64,000 nt of DNA, taken from contig NZ_JAOZEW010000002.1 in the NCBI RefSeq assembly GCF_025847235.1, forward strand, positions 1-64,000, read 5' to 3'. Positions within the stretch are counted from its first letter, which is position 1; each line of letters begins with the position of its first letter. Both the position numbers and the translations under genes were made by a program. A model generated the notes under the pieces. It had not been told where the DNA came from. It did not search any database and worked only from the letters and a program-made list of their open reading frames with translations. Below, piece by piece: positions 8,913 to 17,869 of the stretch. Source of the stretch: Flavobacterium shii. GTDB lineage: Bacteria; Bacteroidota; Bacteroidia; Flavobacteriales; Flavobacteriaceae.

Positions 8913-9740
8913 ATGGACAAAAAGAAAATTTTAGTGCTTGGTGCAAACGGAAAAACAGGCCACAGAGTAGTCGAAAGATTAAGAAAAGTAACAGATGTAG
9001 AAGTTCGATTAGGTTCCCGAACTGAAAAAATACCCTTCGATTGGGAAAACCCTCAATCTTGGTTGGCCGTTATTAAAGATATAGACACTGTTTATATTAC
9101 TTTTCAGCCTGATCTGGCCGTTCCCTCAGCAGAAGATACAATCAGGAGATTTACCAAATTTGCAGTACAAAATGGCGTACAAAAAATGATTTTATTATCT
9201 GGCAGAGGCGAAAAAGAAGCTCAAATTTGTGAAGAAATTGTAAAAGCTACTGCCAAACATTGGACAATTGTAAGAGCAAGTTGGTTTAACCAAAACTTTA
9301 GTGAAAGTTTCTTTCTAGAACCCGTTCTCTCAGGAATTGTAGCCTTACCAAGAGCCGAAACACTAGAACCATTTACAGATGCAGACGACATTGCCGATGT
9401 TGTAGTCGAATCACTTTTACACGATACACACAACGGACAAACCTATGAGCTCACAGGACCACAACTACTAACATTTAAGCAGGCTGTCGTTGAAATTGCC
9501 AAAGCAACAAACAGAGACATTACTTTTCAAGCGTTGACTTTAGAACAATACAATCAAATGTTGCAAGAATATCAATTACCCGAAGATTACATCTGGTTAG
9601 TAAATTATCTTTTTGAGCAAGTACTCGACGGAAGAAATTCTAATATTACTAATGATATTGAAAAAGTTCTTGGTAGAAAACCAAAATATTTTACTACCTA
9701 TGCACTCGAAATTGCCAAAACTGGAATTTGGAATATCTAA
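8913..9740 (+). CDS. NAD(P)-binding NmrA-like protein
   Basis: A 275-residue Rossmann-fold protein of the NmrA / atypical SDR type. The N-terminal dinucleotide-binding motif is VLGANGKTGHRVVERL (residues 8-23). It lacks the YxxxK catalytic pair of classical SDRs. It resembles proteins that act as NAD(P)H-dependent quinone reductases (QorB-like) or as redox-ratio sensors, but the substrate cannot be read. It stands alone, and a hairpin terminator follows 52 bp after the stop. Confidence 0.8.
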   Translation: MDKKKILVLGANGKTGHRVVERLRKVTDVEVRLGSRTEKIPFDWENPQSWLAVIKDIDTVYITFQPDLAVPSAEDTIRRFTKFAVQNGVQKMILLSGRGEKEAQICEEIVKATAKHWTIVRASWFNQNFSESFFLEPVLSGIVALPRAETLEPFTDADDIADVVVESLLHDTHNGQTYELTGPQLLTFKQAVVEIAKATNRDITFQALTLEQYNQMLQEYQLPEDYIWLVNYLFEQVLDGRNSNITNDIEKVLGRKPKYFTTYALEIAKTGIWNI

Positions 9741-9792
9741 TTTTAAGGCTACAAATTACTCTTTAAAGAAAACAAAATGTTGAAATTCTAAT

Positions 9793-9822
9793 AAAAAAGA
9801 TAGTTGTAAAGCTATCTTTTTT
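9793..9822 (+). terminator. rho-independent terminator
   Basis: An 11-bp stem (9793-9803 with 9812-9822) with a T run, placed after the NmrA-like gene and before the next promoter box. Confidence 0.75.
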
Positions 9823-9839
9823 TGTTTGCTTCAAAAAGC

Positions 9840-9847
9840 TATCTTTG
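9840..9847 (+). promoter_or_regulatory. Bacteroidota -7 box TATCTTTG
   Basis: Exact TAnnTTTG match, 98 bp before the ABC-F gene. TTG at 9822-9824 could serve as -33, though the 15-bp spacing is short. Confidence 0.55.
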
Positions 9848-9944
9848 CACCGTCGTTTTTGACTCCTATTTAAAATTAGAGACTCAATTAGAGACCTCTC
9901 AATTTTAACAAACAAAAAAGCTTGAATTAAAGCACTAGAACACC

Positions 9945-11807
9945 ATGAATTACTTATCTGTAGAAAATATATCCAAGTCATTTGGCGAAAGAACCTTATT
10001 TGACAACATTTCTTTTGGAATCAATAAGGATCAAAAAATTGCTTTCATTGCCAAAAATGGCTCTGGAAAAACAACTATTATGAGTATTATCAATGGTTTG
10101 GAAGAACCAGATACAGGTCAGGTAGTTTTAAGAAAAGGAATCAAAATGGCTTTTCTTTCGCAAAACAATAATTTACAAGAGGAACTTACTATCGAAGAAA
10201 GCATATTTGCTTCGGATAATGAAACCCTAAAAGTTATTGAAGCTTATGAAAAAGCATTAGAAAATCCAGAAGACGAGGAAGCATATCAAAAAGCTTTTGA
10301 CGGAATGGATCAACATAATGCTTGGGATTTCGAAACGCAATACAAACAAATTCTGTTTAAACTAAAACTAGAGAACTTTAAACTTAAAGTAAAAAGTCTT
10401 TCTGGAGGGCAAAAAAAACGTTTATCATTAGCCATTATCCTTATCAATCGTCCTGATTTATTAATTCTGGATGAGCCTACCAATCACTTAGATCTTGAAA
10501 TGATCGAATGGTTGGAGAGTTATTTTGCTAAAGAAAACATTACCTTATTTATGGTTACACACGACCGTTTCTTCCTAGAGCGCGTTTGTAATGAAATCAT
10601 AGAATTAGACAACGGAAAATTATACCAATACAAAGGAAATTATTCTTATTACTTAGAGAAAAAAGAAGAACGAATTGCTTCTGAAAACTCAAGTGTAGAT
10701 AAAGCCCAAAACTTATTTGTAAAAGAATTAGAATGGATGCGTCGCCAACCAAAAGCGAGAACGACAAAATCTAAATCTCGTCAGGATGACTTTTATGATA
10801 TTAAAGAAAAAGCACAAAGTCGTCGTCGCGAAAATAAAGTCGAGCTTGAAATTAATATGGAACGCATGGGAAGCAAGATTATCGAGCTTCACAAAATTTC
10901 TAAAAAATTCAAGGATCACGTTATTTTAGATAATTTTAGTTTTGATTTCCAACGTGGTGAACGTATCGGAATCATCGGTAAAAACGGAACTGGAAAATCA
11001 ACTTTCCTTAATTTATTAACAGGAACGCTTCCGCTAGATTCTGGAAAAGTTGTTGTTGGTGAAACAATCAAAATAGGATATTATACCCAAAGCGGAATCA
11101 ACCCAAAACCGGGACAGCGTGTAATCGATGTTATCAAGGAATACGGAGAATATATCCCGTTGATGAAAGGAAAAATCATTTCGGCTTCACAGTTATTGGA
11201 GCGTTTCCTTTTTGATGCCAAAAAACAATACGATTTTGTAGATAGACTAAGTGGAGGAGAATTAAAACGTTTGTATTTATGTACCGTTTTAATTCAGAAT
11301 CCTAACTTCCTTATTCTGGATGAGCCTACAAACGATTTAGATATCGTAACATTAAACGTTCTTGAGAGTTTCCTTTTGGATTATCCTGGATGTTTATTGG
11401 TAGTTTCTCACGATAGATACTTTATGGATAAAATTGTAGATCACTTGTTCATATTTAGAGGACAAGGTGTTGTTGAAGATTTCCCAGGAAATTATTCCGA
11501 TTTTAGAGCGTATGAAGATAGTAGTGATGTAGCTCAAAAAGAAGAAAACAAAGCCGAAAAGAAAGATTGGAAACAAAACAATCCAACTGGAAACTTAACT
11601 TTCAATGAGCAAAAAGAATATCAAAAACTAGAAAGAGAAATTAAAGATTTAGAGATTGATAAAACTAAAATTGAGCAATTATTCTCTGACGGAAAAGTAG
11701 CCGATGCCGATATTGAGAAAAAAGCCAATGAGTTACAAAATATCATTAACAAAATAGATCAAAAAGAAGAACGTTGGTTTGAGCTTTCTGCTAAGATTGA
11801 AGGGTAA
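9945..11807 (+). CDS. uup: ABC-F family ATPase, Uup type
   Basis: A 620-residue soluble twin ABC protein with no membrane segment, which acts at the ribosome rather than in transport. Half one has Walker A NGSGKTT (about 38), signature LSGGQKKR and Walker B LLILDEPTNHLDLE. Half two has GKNGTGKST (about 346), LSGGELKR and FLILDEPTNDLD. The linker (about 235-310) is the charged ABC-F arm. The last 80 residues form a charged coiled coil, as in the Uup C-terminal domain, which separates it from EttA. Single gene with its own promoter box. Confidence 0.88.
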   Translation: MNYLSVENISKSFGERTLFDNISFGINKDQKIAFIAKNGSGKTTIMSIINGLEEPDTGQVVLRKGIKMAFLSQNNNLQEELTIEESIFASDNETLKVIEAYEKALENPEDEEAYQKAFDGMDQHNAWDFETQYKQILFKLKLENFKLKVKSLSGGQKKRLSLAIILINRPDLLILDEPTNHLDLEMIEWLESYFAKENITLFMVTHDRFFLERVCNEIIELDNGKLYQYKGNYSYYLEKKEERIASENSSVDKAQNLFVKELEWMRRQPKARTTKSKSRQDDFYDIKEKAQSRRRENKVELEINMERMGSKIIELHKISKKFKDHVILDNFSFDFQRGERIGIIGKNGTGKSTFLNLLTGTLPLDSGKVVVGETIKIGYYTQSGINPKPGQRVIDVIKEYGEYIPLMKGKIISASQLLERFLFDAKKQYDFVDRLSGGELKRLYLCTVLIQNPNFLILDEPTNDLDIVTLNVLESFLLDYPGCLLVVSHDRYFMDKIVDHLFIFRGQGVVEDFPGNYSDFRAYEDSSDVAQKEENKAEKKDWKQNNPTGNLTFNEQKEYQKLEREIKDLEIDKTKIEQLFSDGKVADADIEKKANELQNIINKIDQKEERWFELSAKIEG

Positions 11808-11833
11808 TCCCCCTAACCCCCAAAGGGAGAATA
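11808..11833. repeat. CCCCCTAACCCCC intergenic word
   Basis: Directly after the uup stop lies atccccctaacccccaaag, partly able to pair (CCCCC/AAAGGGAG). It is C/G-rich in an AT-rich gap, so it stands out. From general experience such words recur in Bacteroidota intergenic DNA; only this copy is seen here. Confidence 0.35.
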
Positions 11834-11889
11834 AAAACAAAAACTTATATTATAGATAAAAAACATAGCTAAAATAAAAAACACCATAC

Positions 11890-12360
11890 ATGAAACACCT
11901 TATACCTGCACTATTAGCCTTAACACTTTTTATTTCTTGTGCCAAAAACAAAAAAGCAGAAAACACTGATTCTCCTGTTGACAATATTGCCAAAAACGAG
12001 CAACAAATCAAAGATTATGTAGCCAAAAATAAATTGGACGCACATAGAACTGAATCTGGTTTATATTATGTAATTAACGAGCCTGGAACTGGAGTGCAAC
12101 CAACTACAAGCTCTAACGTAACTGTAGCCTACAAAGGTTCTTTTACTGACGGGAAAGTATTTGACGAAAGTAGCGCTGGAATTTCTTTTGGCTTAGACCA
12201 AGTTATAAAAGGATGGACAGAAGGCATTCCTTATTTTAAAACAGGAGGCACTGGTATTCTTTTAGTTCCTGCTCATTTAGGATATGGAGACAATGATTAT
12301 AGTTCTATTCCTGGAGGTTCGGTACTTATTTTTGATATTAAATTAATTTCCGTAAACTAA
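11890..12360 (+). CDS. FKBP-type peptidyl-prolyl isomerase lipoprotein
   Basis: A 156-residue envelope lipoprotein (lipobox FISC, Cys18) with a single FKBP domain at about residues 70-155. The domain shows VTVAYKGSFTDGKVFDES, an IKGWTEGI segment, and the closing strand LIFDIKLISVN, all typical of FKBP folds. It would catalyse cis-trans isomerisation at proline bonds in secreted proteins. Residues 20-65 form a charged linker after the lipid anchor. A hairpin terminator lies between it and the convergent SDR gene. Confidence 0.9.
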   Translation: MKHLIPALLALTLFISCAKNKKAENTDSPVDNIAKNEQQIKDYVAKNKLDAHRTESGLYYVINEPGTGVQPTTSSNVTVAYKGSFTDGKVFDESSAGISFGLDQVIKGWTEGIPYFKTGGTGILLVPAHLGYGDNDYSSIPGGSVLIFDIKLISVN

Positions 12361-12386
12361 ATTTCTTCTTTACTGTTTTAAATAAC

Positions 12387-12423
12387 AAAAGCCGCAACAA
12401 AATTTAATTCTGTTGTGGCTTTT
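12387..12423. terminator. bidirectional terminator
   Basis: A 13-bp stem with one G-T pair (12387-12399 with 12411-12423), bearing A and T runs on both sides. It separates the convergent FKBP and SDR genes. Confidence 0.85.
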
Positions 12424-12474
12424 ATTATTATGAGGTAAAAAAACTGAGACTGTGACCGAGACTAAAAATTAATT

Positions 12475-14028
12475 CTACCAAGGAATCGGATTATAGTCTT
12501 TTAAGAATTTACCACACCAATGCTTTCCAGTATTTATTCCGTCAAATAAAGGATCCATTACACGTGCAGCACCATCAACAATATCAAGCGGTGGCTGAAA
12601 ATCTTCTAGTTCTTGTTTCTTTTTGGCTAATTCGGCAGGATCTTCATCGGTTACCCAACCCGTATCAACAGCATTCATAAAAATTCCATGTTTTGCCAAC
12701 GTTCCCGATGAGGTATGCGTTAACATATTCAAAGCAGCTTTTGCCATATTAGTATGCGGGTGACGGTCTTCTTTAAAAAAGCGATGAAACTTCCCTTCCA
12801 TAGCCGAAACGTTTATAATATGTTTTTGTCCCGTATTATCTTTCTTCATTACTTCCGAAAGGCGATTGCATAAAACAAAAGGCGCAACCGAGTTTACTAA
12901 TTGAACTTCAATCATCTCAGTCGTTTCTATTTGCCCCAATCGTAAACGCCAGCTATTTGTTTTACGTAAATCAACCTGTTGTAAATCGGCATCGAGTTCT
13001 CCTTCCGGAAAAACCTCATTTGCTACAAGCGCATTATCAAAAGAATAAGGAATCTGAGATAATTTGGCCGAAGCACGCAAACCAATTCCTGGTTCAGGTC
13101 CGTGCCAAGTTACTGGCATATTTTGATTAGAAGAAGCTCCTGAAGTCAATACCTTTAATTCATCCAAGCAATTCGTGTGATCCAATAATAATTCTTGTGC
13201 TTGTTTAGGCAAAGAACTTATTGCAAGCTCTTCATTTTCCATTAAATGGGTATAGAATCCAGCCGGACGTCTCACTGTTTGCGCAGCATTATTGATAAGA
13301 ATATCCAATCGCTCGTACTTTTGCTCAATAAAATTACAGAAAATTTCCACACTCGGAATATGACGTAAATCCAATCCGTGAATTTTTAAGCGATGTCCCC
13401 ATTCCATAAAATCTTCTTCTTTAGAAAATCGCAGTGCCGAATCTACAGGAAAACGAGTTGTTGCAATAACGGTTGCTCCGCCACGCAAAAGCATCAATGT
13501 AATATGATACCCAATTTTTAAACGAGAACCTGTAATAACAGCAACTTGTCCCTTTACATCTGCCGTTTGGAAACGTTTGGCATAATTAAAATCGCCACAA
13601 TCAGTACACATTGTGTCATAAAAGTGATGCATCTTGGTGAACCCAGTTTTACATACATAACAATTTCTAGGCGTTTCCAGTTCCAATTGTTCCTTATAAG
13701 CAAGGTCATTATAAGCTAATAATTTTGGTGCAACAAATATACTTGCTTCACGAGCATGACGGATTCCGGTTTCTTTACGAGCCGTTTTATCCTTCTTTTC
13801 CTTTTTACGTTTAGCAGCTTCCTTCCCATCCTTAACTCGTCTGGAAAATTCACCTCTGTCAGGTCTGGAAAACATCCCAGCTTCTTTAAGCAAAGCAATT
13901 CTTTGTTCTTTGGGAATCTCAAATATCTGATCCGTATCGGTATTTAATTGTGCCAAAACAGCAATGCATCGGTCTATTTCTTCCGAAGTTATCGTATTCT
14001 TAATCTCTATTTCTTCCTTCGTCATCAT
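12475..14028 (-). CDS. large SDR-like oxidoreductase with N-terminal CxxC pair
   Basis: A 517-residue protein with a Lys/Glu-rich N-terminus (1-95), then a zinc-ribbon-like segment with CYVC and CTDC spaced by 14 residues (about 122-142). The Rossmann domain starts near 158 ([12 protein letters not shown]) and includes the NNAA-type motif LINNAAQT. At the usual active site it reads NVSAMEG and [10 protein letters not shown]: Ser and Lys are present, but the residue four before Lys is Thr, not Tyr. It therefore departs from classical YxxxK SDRs. It is alone on the minus strand. Substrate unknown. Confidence 0.75.
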   Translation of the reverse strand: MMTKEEIEIKNTITSEEIDRCIAVLAQLNTDTDQIFEIPKEQRIALLKEAGMFSRPDRGEFSRRVKDGKEAAKRKKEKKDKTARKETGIRHAREASIFVAPKLLAYNDLAYKEQLELETPRNCYVCKTGFTKMHHFYDTMCTDCGDFNYAKRFQTADVKGQVAVITGSRLKIGYHITLMLLRGGATVIATTRFPVDSALRFSKEEDFMEWGHRLKIHGLDLRHIPSVEIFCNFIEQKYERLDILINNAAQTVRRPAGFYTHLMENEELAISSLPKQAQELLLDHTNCLDELKVLTSGASSNQNMPVTWHGPEPGIGLRASAKLSQIPYSFDNALVANEVFPEGELDADLQQVDLRKTNSWRLRLGQIETTEMIEVQLVNSVAPFVLCNRLSEVMKKDNTGQKHIINVSAMEGKFHRFFKEDRHPHTNMAKAALNMLTHTSSGTLAKHGIFMNAVDTGWVTDEDPAELAKKKQELEDFQPPLDIVDGAARVMDPLFDGINTGKHWCGKFLKDYNPIPW

Positions 14029-14096
14029 AAAATGCGTATTACTATTAGCTCAAATTTAAAGCCCGCAAATATACTCATTTTATAGTCTGAAAGTCC

Positions 14097-14192
14097 AAAG
14101 TCATAAAGTCATAAAGTCTTTACCTTTCGACTTTAAAACTTTTGATCTTCGCCTTTCCCTCTTTGACTTTCGACCTTTGACTTTATGACTTT
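14097..14192. repeat. GACTTT-word inverted repeat
   Basis: The gap is built from AAAGTC / GACTTT words. Arms 14097-14110 and 14179-14192 pair perfectly over 14 bp (aaagtcataaagtc). The right arm contains the -33 region of the next gene, so the repeat overlaps a promoter. Confidence 0.7.
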
Positions 14193-14204
14193 TTTGTATC
14201 TTCG
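14176..14204 (+). promoter_or_regulatory. promoter TTTG-17-TATCTTCG
   Basis: TTTG at 14176-14179 and TATCTTCG at 14197-14204 with 17-bp spacing, 22 bp before the ATG at 14227. Close to the Bacteroidota TTTG / TAnnTTTG pair. It shows that an upstream in-frame ATG at 14185 is not the start. Confidence 0.6.
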
Positions 14205-14226
14205 CGCCTACTTTGCACAACTTACT

Positions 14227-15018
14227 ATGTTATTTCAAATAAAATCGTACCTCAAATTCCTTTGGAACTCCAAAAACGAACACGCTGTGCATTCGCCTTT
14301 TGTGTTTAATTTACTAACTAAATGTTTCTACGATAAAAAACCAAAACCAGAATATTCGATCCTTACAAATTATCGAAAATCATTGCTAGAAAATAAGAAT
14401 TTTATTGAAGTAACTGATTTTGGTGCAGGATCCAGAGTTTTTAAAAGCAATACTAGACAAATCTCTAAGATTGCCAAAACAGCCGGTATTTCTCCTAAAA
14501 GAGCCGAATTACTTTTCCGAATTACAGCTTATTTTAAACCTGACAGCATTCTGGAAATAGGAACTTCACTAGGATTGGCTACTTCTGCCCTAGCCTTAGG
14601 ATCCCAAAACTACGGAACAAAAACAAAAGTTACAACTCTCGAAGGCTGCTTCGCAACTGCATCGGCTGCCAAAAGTGCATTGCAAGAATTTAATTGTGAT
14701 AATGTAGAATCGGTTGTAACAGAATTTGAGGGTTATCTGAGCAATTATCAATTATCAACTACTAATTATCAATTAGTTTATTTTGATGGAAATCATTCTA
14801 AAAAAGCAACTTTAGATTATTTTGAGTTTTTACTTCCAACAATTTCCAATGATACTGTTTGGATTTTCGACGATATACATTGGTCACCAGAAATGGAAGA
14901 AGCCTGGGAAATGATAAAAAAACATCCCAAGGTAAAAGTTACTATTGATACATACCAATGGGGATTGGTATTTTTTAGATACGAACAAGAAAAAGAACAT
15001 TTTATAATTAGAGCATAA
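14227..15018 (+). CDS. class I SAM-dependent methyltransferase
   Basis: A 264-residue soluble protein with a Rossmann methyltransferase core. Motif I is SILEIGTSLGLATSALALG at about 110-128; the acidic post-I segment and the LVYFDGNHSKK and IFDDIHWSPEME segments match O-methyltransferase-type families. ATG 14227 is chosen over 14185 because the promoter lies between them. An internal repeat encodes NYQLSTTNYQL, made from the simple words caattatcaatta. Substrate cannot be read. A short hairpin overlaps the end of the gene. Confidence 0.75.
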   Translation: MLFQIKSYLKFLWNSKNEHAVHSPFVFNLLTKCFYDKKPKPEYSILTNYRKSLLENKNFIEVTDFGAGSRVFKSNTRQISKIAKTAGISPKRAELLFRITAYFKPDSILEIGTSLGLATSALALGSQNYGTKTKVTTLEGCFATASAAKSALQEFNCDNVESVVTEFEGYLSNYQLSTTNYQLVYFDGNHSKKATLDYFEFLLPTISNDTVWIFDDIHWSPEMEEAWEMIKKHPKVKVTIDTYQWGLVFFRYEQEKEHFIIRA

Positions 15019-15020
15019 AA

Positions 15021-15048
15021 AAATGGCAGCCATTTCTGACTGCCATTT
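15021..15048. terminator. hairpin terminator between convergent genes
   Basis: A 9-bp stem AAATGGCAG / CTGCCATTT (15021-15029 with 15040-15048) between convergent genes, preceded by an A run, so it is better placed to stop minus-strand transcription. Confidence 0.65.
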
Positions 15049-15097
15049 CGCTCAAAATTCAAAATTCAACCTAATTCTAAAATAAATACTCAATTAA

Positions 15098-15751
15098 CTA
15101 TTTTTTTGCTTCAGCAGTCTCTTCGGATTTTGCTCCCATTCTGTTTAAAGTAAACATTGGTGCAAATTTCAGTTTTAACTTAGCAATTTTTTTATTATCC
15201 GAAGCCGTAAGACCTTCTTTTTCAACTGTATTTTTACGACTATCAAGTGCTTCGTACATAATTTTTATTTCATCCCAATCTTCTCTGGAATAACTGTCTT
15301 TATTTTTTTCGACAGTATCTACAAACTGTTGGTAAACACCAAGAATGTTTTTTGTATTAACCCATACAAAACTCATATCATTATTTGTTATTTTTCCATC
15401 TCCAAATAAAGCATTTGCTAATTTTTGTTTTTGATTTGGAGCATTAAGCAATTCCATTTCAGCTTTAAAAGCTTCATATTTTGCTTTACTTGCTTCTATT
15501 TTTTCTTGATCTTTCGCGTTCTCTTTTATATCAGCCAAAGCCATTTCTGCTTTCTCAGCTTTAGCTTTGTACTTATCTTCAATTGCATTCCAATTCGCTT
15601 TTACGTTATCAGCAGTTACATTTTTTATTGAATCTACATATACAACATAAGTATCAATAGTTTTTTCTGCTTGTGCAGCTTTTTCATCTTTACAAGAGGT
15701 AAATCCCATCGCAACAAATGCTATTCCGAACAATAATTGTGTATTTTTCAT
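15098..15751 (-). CDS. Lys/Glu-rich coiled-coil lipoprotein, unknown function
   Basis: A 217-residue lipoprotein (lipobox GFTSC, Cys20). Most of the mature part is helical and highly charged; the stretch at about 45-100 is coiled-coil-like (KAKAEKAEMALADIKENAK). It has no known catalytic motif. A second helical region with WDEIKIMYEALDSRK lies near 155-175. It is a single gene on the minus strand. A structural envelope role is possible but not shown by the sequence. Confidence 0.75.
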   Translation of the reverse strand: MKNTQLLFGIAFVAMGFTSCKDEKAAQAEKTIDTYVVYVDSIKNVTADNVKANWNAIEDKYKAKAEKAEMALADIKENAKDQEKIEASKAKYEAFKAEMELLNAPNQKQKLANALFGDGKITNNDMSFVWVNTKNILGVYQQFVDTVEKNKDSYSREDWDEIKIMYEALDSRKNTVEKEGLTASDNKKIAKLKLKFAPMFTLNRMGAKSEETAEAKK

Positions 15752-16064
15752 AATCTCTATTTGTTAATGTTATTTGTCAAATATAGCTATTTTTTCATAC
15801 AAAACTAAACAATTATCAATAAATAACGTTTTTTATTGAATTAAAATTATTAAAAACTAAAAAATATGACAATTATATAAAATTAAAAAGTAATTATATA
15901 AAAGATTTTACTTCGTTGTGGTCTGAGTGTAAAAAACTGGTATAAATTCATCTGTCATCGCCAGCAATTGTAACAAAAATGTATTTTGAACTACTTATCA
16001 TTAATTCAAAAGTGTTTTGTACTTTTAAAATCTAAAAATTGCAAATAAACAATCATAAACTCCA
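15752..16064. other. AT-rich intergenic gap
   Basis: About 310 bp between the divergently transcribed lipoprotein and ABC ATPase genes. It is strongly AT-rich. A box TACTTTTA at 16020-16027 is one base off TAnnTTTG and could serve the ATPase gene. No ORF or RNA gene is seen. Confidence 0.5.
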
Positions 16065-16757
16065 ATGGCAAATCCATTAATTAAAATAACTAATATTAAA
16101 CGAAATTTTGTCCTTGGAAACGAAATTGTTTATGTTTTAAAAGGAATTGATTTAGAAATAAATAAAGGAGAATATGTAGCTTTAATGGGACCATCGGGTT
16201 CTGGAAAATCGACATTAATGAACCTACTGGGATGTCTGGACACACCTACTTCTGGAAGCTATATCCTTAACGGAAAAGATGTTAGCCAAATGAAGGATGA
16301 TGAACTGGCTGGGATTCGTAATAAAGAAATTGGTTTTGTTTTCCAGACTTTTAATCTTTTACCAAGAACTACTGCACTAGATAATGTGGCTTTGCCAATG
16401 ATTTATGCAGGTCACTCAAAATCGGAACGAATTGTTCGCGCAACCGAAGTATTGAAACAGGTAAATCTTGATGATAGAATGGATCATCAGCCCAACCAAC
16501 TCTCGGGTGGACAACGCCAGCGTGTAGCTATTGCAAGGGCATTAGTAAATAAACCTTCGATTATCCTTGCCGATGAACCTACCGGAAATTTAGATAGTAA
16601 AACCTCTGTAGAAATCATGAAGCTTTTTGGAGACATCCATGCCAATGGCAATACTGTAATTTTGGTAACACACGAAGAGGATATTGCCGCCTATGCACAC
16701 CGAGTAATTCGTTTGCGCGACGGCGTTATCGAAAGCGACACTACTACTAAAAAATAA
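16065..16757 (+). CDS. ABC transporter ATP-binding protein, LolD/MacB type
   Basis: A 230-residue single ABC ATPase. Walker A is GPSGSGKS (about 43-50), the Q-loop [12 protein letters not shown], signature [15 protein letters not shown] and Walker [12 protein letters not shown], followed by the switch His in VTHEED. These fit the LolD / MacB / FtsE group that powers lipoprotein release or MacB-type efflux. No permease is adjacent, so its membrane partner is encoded elsewhere. Confidence 0.9.
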   Translation: MANPLIKITNIKRNFVLGNEIVYVLKGIDLEINKGEYVALMGPSGSGKSTLMNLLGCLDTPTSGSYILNGKDVSQMKDDELAGIRNKEIGFVFQTFNLLPRTTALDNVALPMIYAGHSKSERIVRATEVLKQVNLDDRMDHQPNQLSGGQRQRVAIARALVNKPSIILADEPTGNLDSKTSVEIMKLFGDIHANGNTVILVTHEEDIAAYAHRVIRLRDGVIESDTTTKK

Positions 16758-16837
16758 TTGTAGATTTCTATTTTAGATTGTAGATTACACGTACTCTATA
16801 GATCTAAAATCATACTCTAAAATCTAAAATCACAACA
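16758..16837. repeat. intergenic inverted repeat of TTTTAGATT words
   Basis: The 80-bp gap is made of attttagatt and aatctaaaat words in opposite orientation around 16775-16790 and 16801-16833. It can fold on itself and may act as a weak terminator. It is one of several simple-word inverted repeats in this window. Confidence 0.55.
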
Positions 16838-17407
16838 ATGAAAGTATATACAAAAACAGGAGACAAGGGAACTACTGCGCTTTTTGGCGGTACTCGCGTT
16901 CCCAAAGACCATATTCGTATTGACAGTTATGGAACCGTCGATGAATTGAACTCTTATATAGGTCTCATACGCGATCAGGAAATGGATGCGCATTATAAGA
17001 GTATTTTAATCGAAATTCAGGATCGTTTATTTACTGTAGGAGCAATTCTTGCCACTCCGGTAGAAAAAGAAGTACTTAAAAACGGAGAATTACGCCTTAA
17101 AAATCTCGGTATCGTACCATCTGATATCGAATTACTTGAAAATCAAATCGATGCCATGGAAGAAACGCTTCCGCAAATGACGCACTTTGTATTACCTGGC
17201 GGGCACCAAACCGTGTCATATTGTCACATTGCACGCTGTGTTTGTCGTCGTGCCGAACGATTGGCAGTACATTTAAGCCATAATGAGACTGTTCCCGAAA
17301 TAGCAATACAGTACTTAAACCGACTTTCTGACTACCTTTTTGTCTTGGCACGAAAGTTGTCTTCAGACCTAAAAGCGGAAGAAGTTAAATGGATTCCGAG
17401 AAAGTAA
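16838..17407 (+). CDS. cob(I)yrinic acid a,c-diamide adenosyltransferase, PduO type
   Basis: A 189-residue ATP:cob(I)alamin adenosyltransferase that makes adenosylcobalamin. The N-terminal ATP-binding signature YTKTGDKGTTALFGG (about 4-18) and the helix motif RCVCRRAERLAV (about 128-139) are diagnostic of the PduO class. Length matches the family. Adenosylcobalamin feeds methylmalonyl-CoA mutase, whose chaperone MeaB is encoded at 38.3 kb. A simple-word inverted repeat fills the gap before it. Confidence 0.93.
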   Translation: MKVYTKTGDKGTTALFGGTRVPKDHIRIDSYGTVDELNSYIGLIRDQEMDAHYKSILIEIQDRLFTVGAILATPVEKEVLKNGELRLKNLGIVPSDIELLENQIDAMEETLPQMTHFVLPGGHQTVSYCHIARCVCRRAERLAVHLSHNETVPEIAIQYLNRLSDYLFVLARKLSSDLKAEEVKWIPRK

Positions 17408-17506
17408 ATCAGTTACAGTTTTAAGTATTCACTTTGTAAACTGCCACTGAAAAATGAAAACTATTAGAAACGTTCTTAAATTTTACTAAAATAAATCGTT
17501 TTTTAC

Positions 17507-17536
17507 TTGTCTTTCTCAGTAAAAAAATTATTTTTG
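17507..17536 (+). promoter_or_regulatory. promoter TTG-19-TATTTTTG
   Basis: TTG at 17507-17509 and TATTTTTG at 17529-17536 with 19-bp spacing: a consensus Bacteroidota promoter 21 bp before the ATG at 17558. The TTG is thus the -33 element and not a start codon. Confidence 0.75.
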
Positions 17537-17557
17537 CACAAACTAAATCGACAAAAC

Positions 17558-17779
17558 ATGTATTGGACATTAGAATTAGCATCCTATTTAAGTGATGCAC
17601 CATGGCCTGCTAACAAAGACGAACTTATAGACTACGCTATTAGAGCAGGAGCTCCATTAGAAGTAGTAGAAAACCTACAGTCTATCGAGGACGAAGGTGA
17701 GATATATGAATCAATGGAAGAAATATGGCCAGATTATCCAACTGACGAAGATTATCTTTGGAACGAGGATGAATATTAA
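17558..17779 (+). CDS. small acidic DUF2795 protein
   Basis: A 73-residue soluble protein, conserved in Bacteroidota and matching DUF2795. It starts MYWTLELASYLSDAPWP, with a central helical part (NKDELIDYAIRAGAP) and a strongly acidic tail rich in Glu, Asp, Trp and Tyr. Function unknown. The consensus promoter just upstream settles the start at 17558. A hairpin terminator follows and separates it from secA. Confidence 0.85.
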   Translation: MYWTLELASYLSDAPWPANKDELIDYAIRAGAPLEVVENLQSIEDEGEIYESMEEIWPDYPTDEDYLWNEDEY

Positions 17780-17795
17780 AAAGTAACCCCAAAGA

Positions 17796-17820
17796 AAAAG
17801 TCTCAAAAAGAGGCTTTTTT
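17796..17820 (+). terminator. rho-independent terminator
   Basis: Stem AAAAGTCTC / GAGGCTTTT (17796-17804 with 17810-17818, one G-T pair) followed by a T run, between the DUF2795 gene and secA. Confidence 0.75.
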
Positions 17821-17869
17821 TTTGTTTAAATTTACACATTTAGATAAATTATAGAAATACCAACAGATC

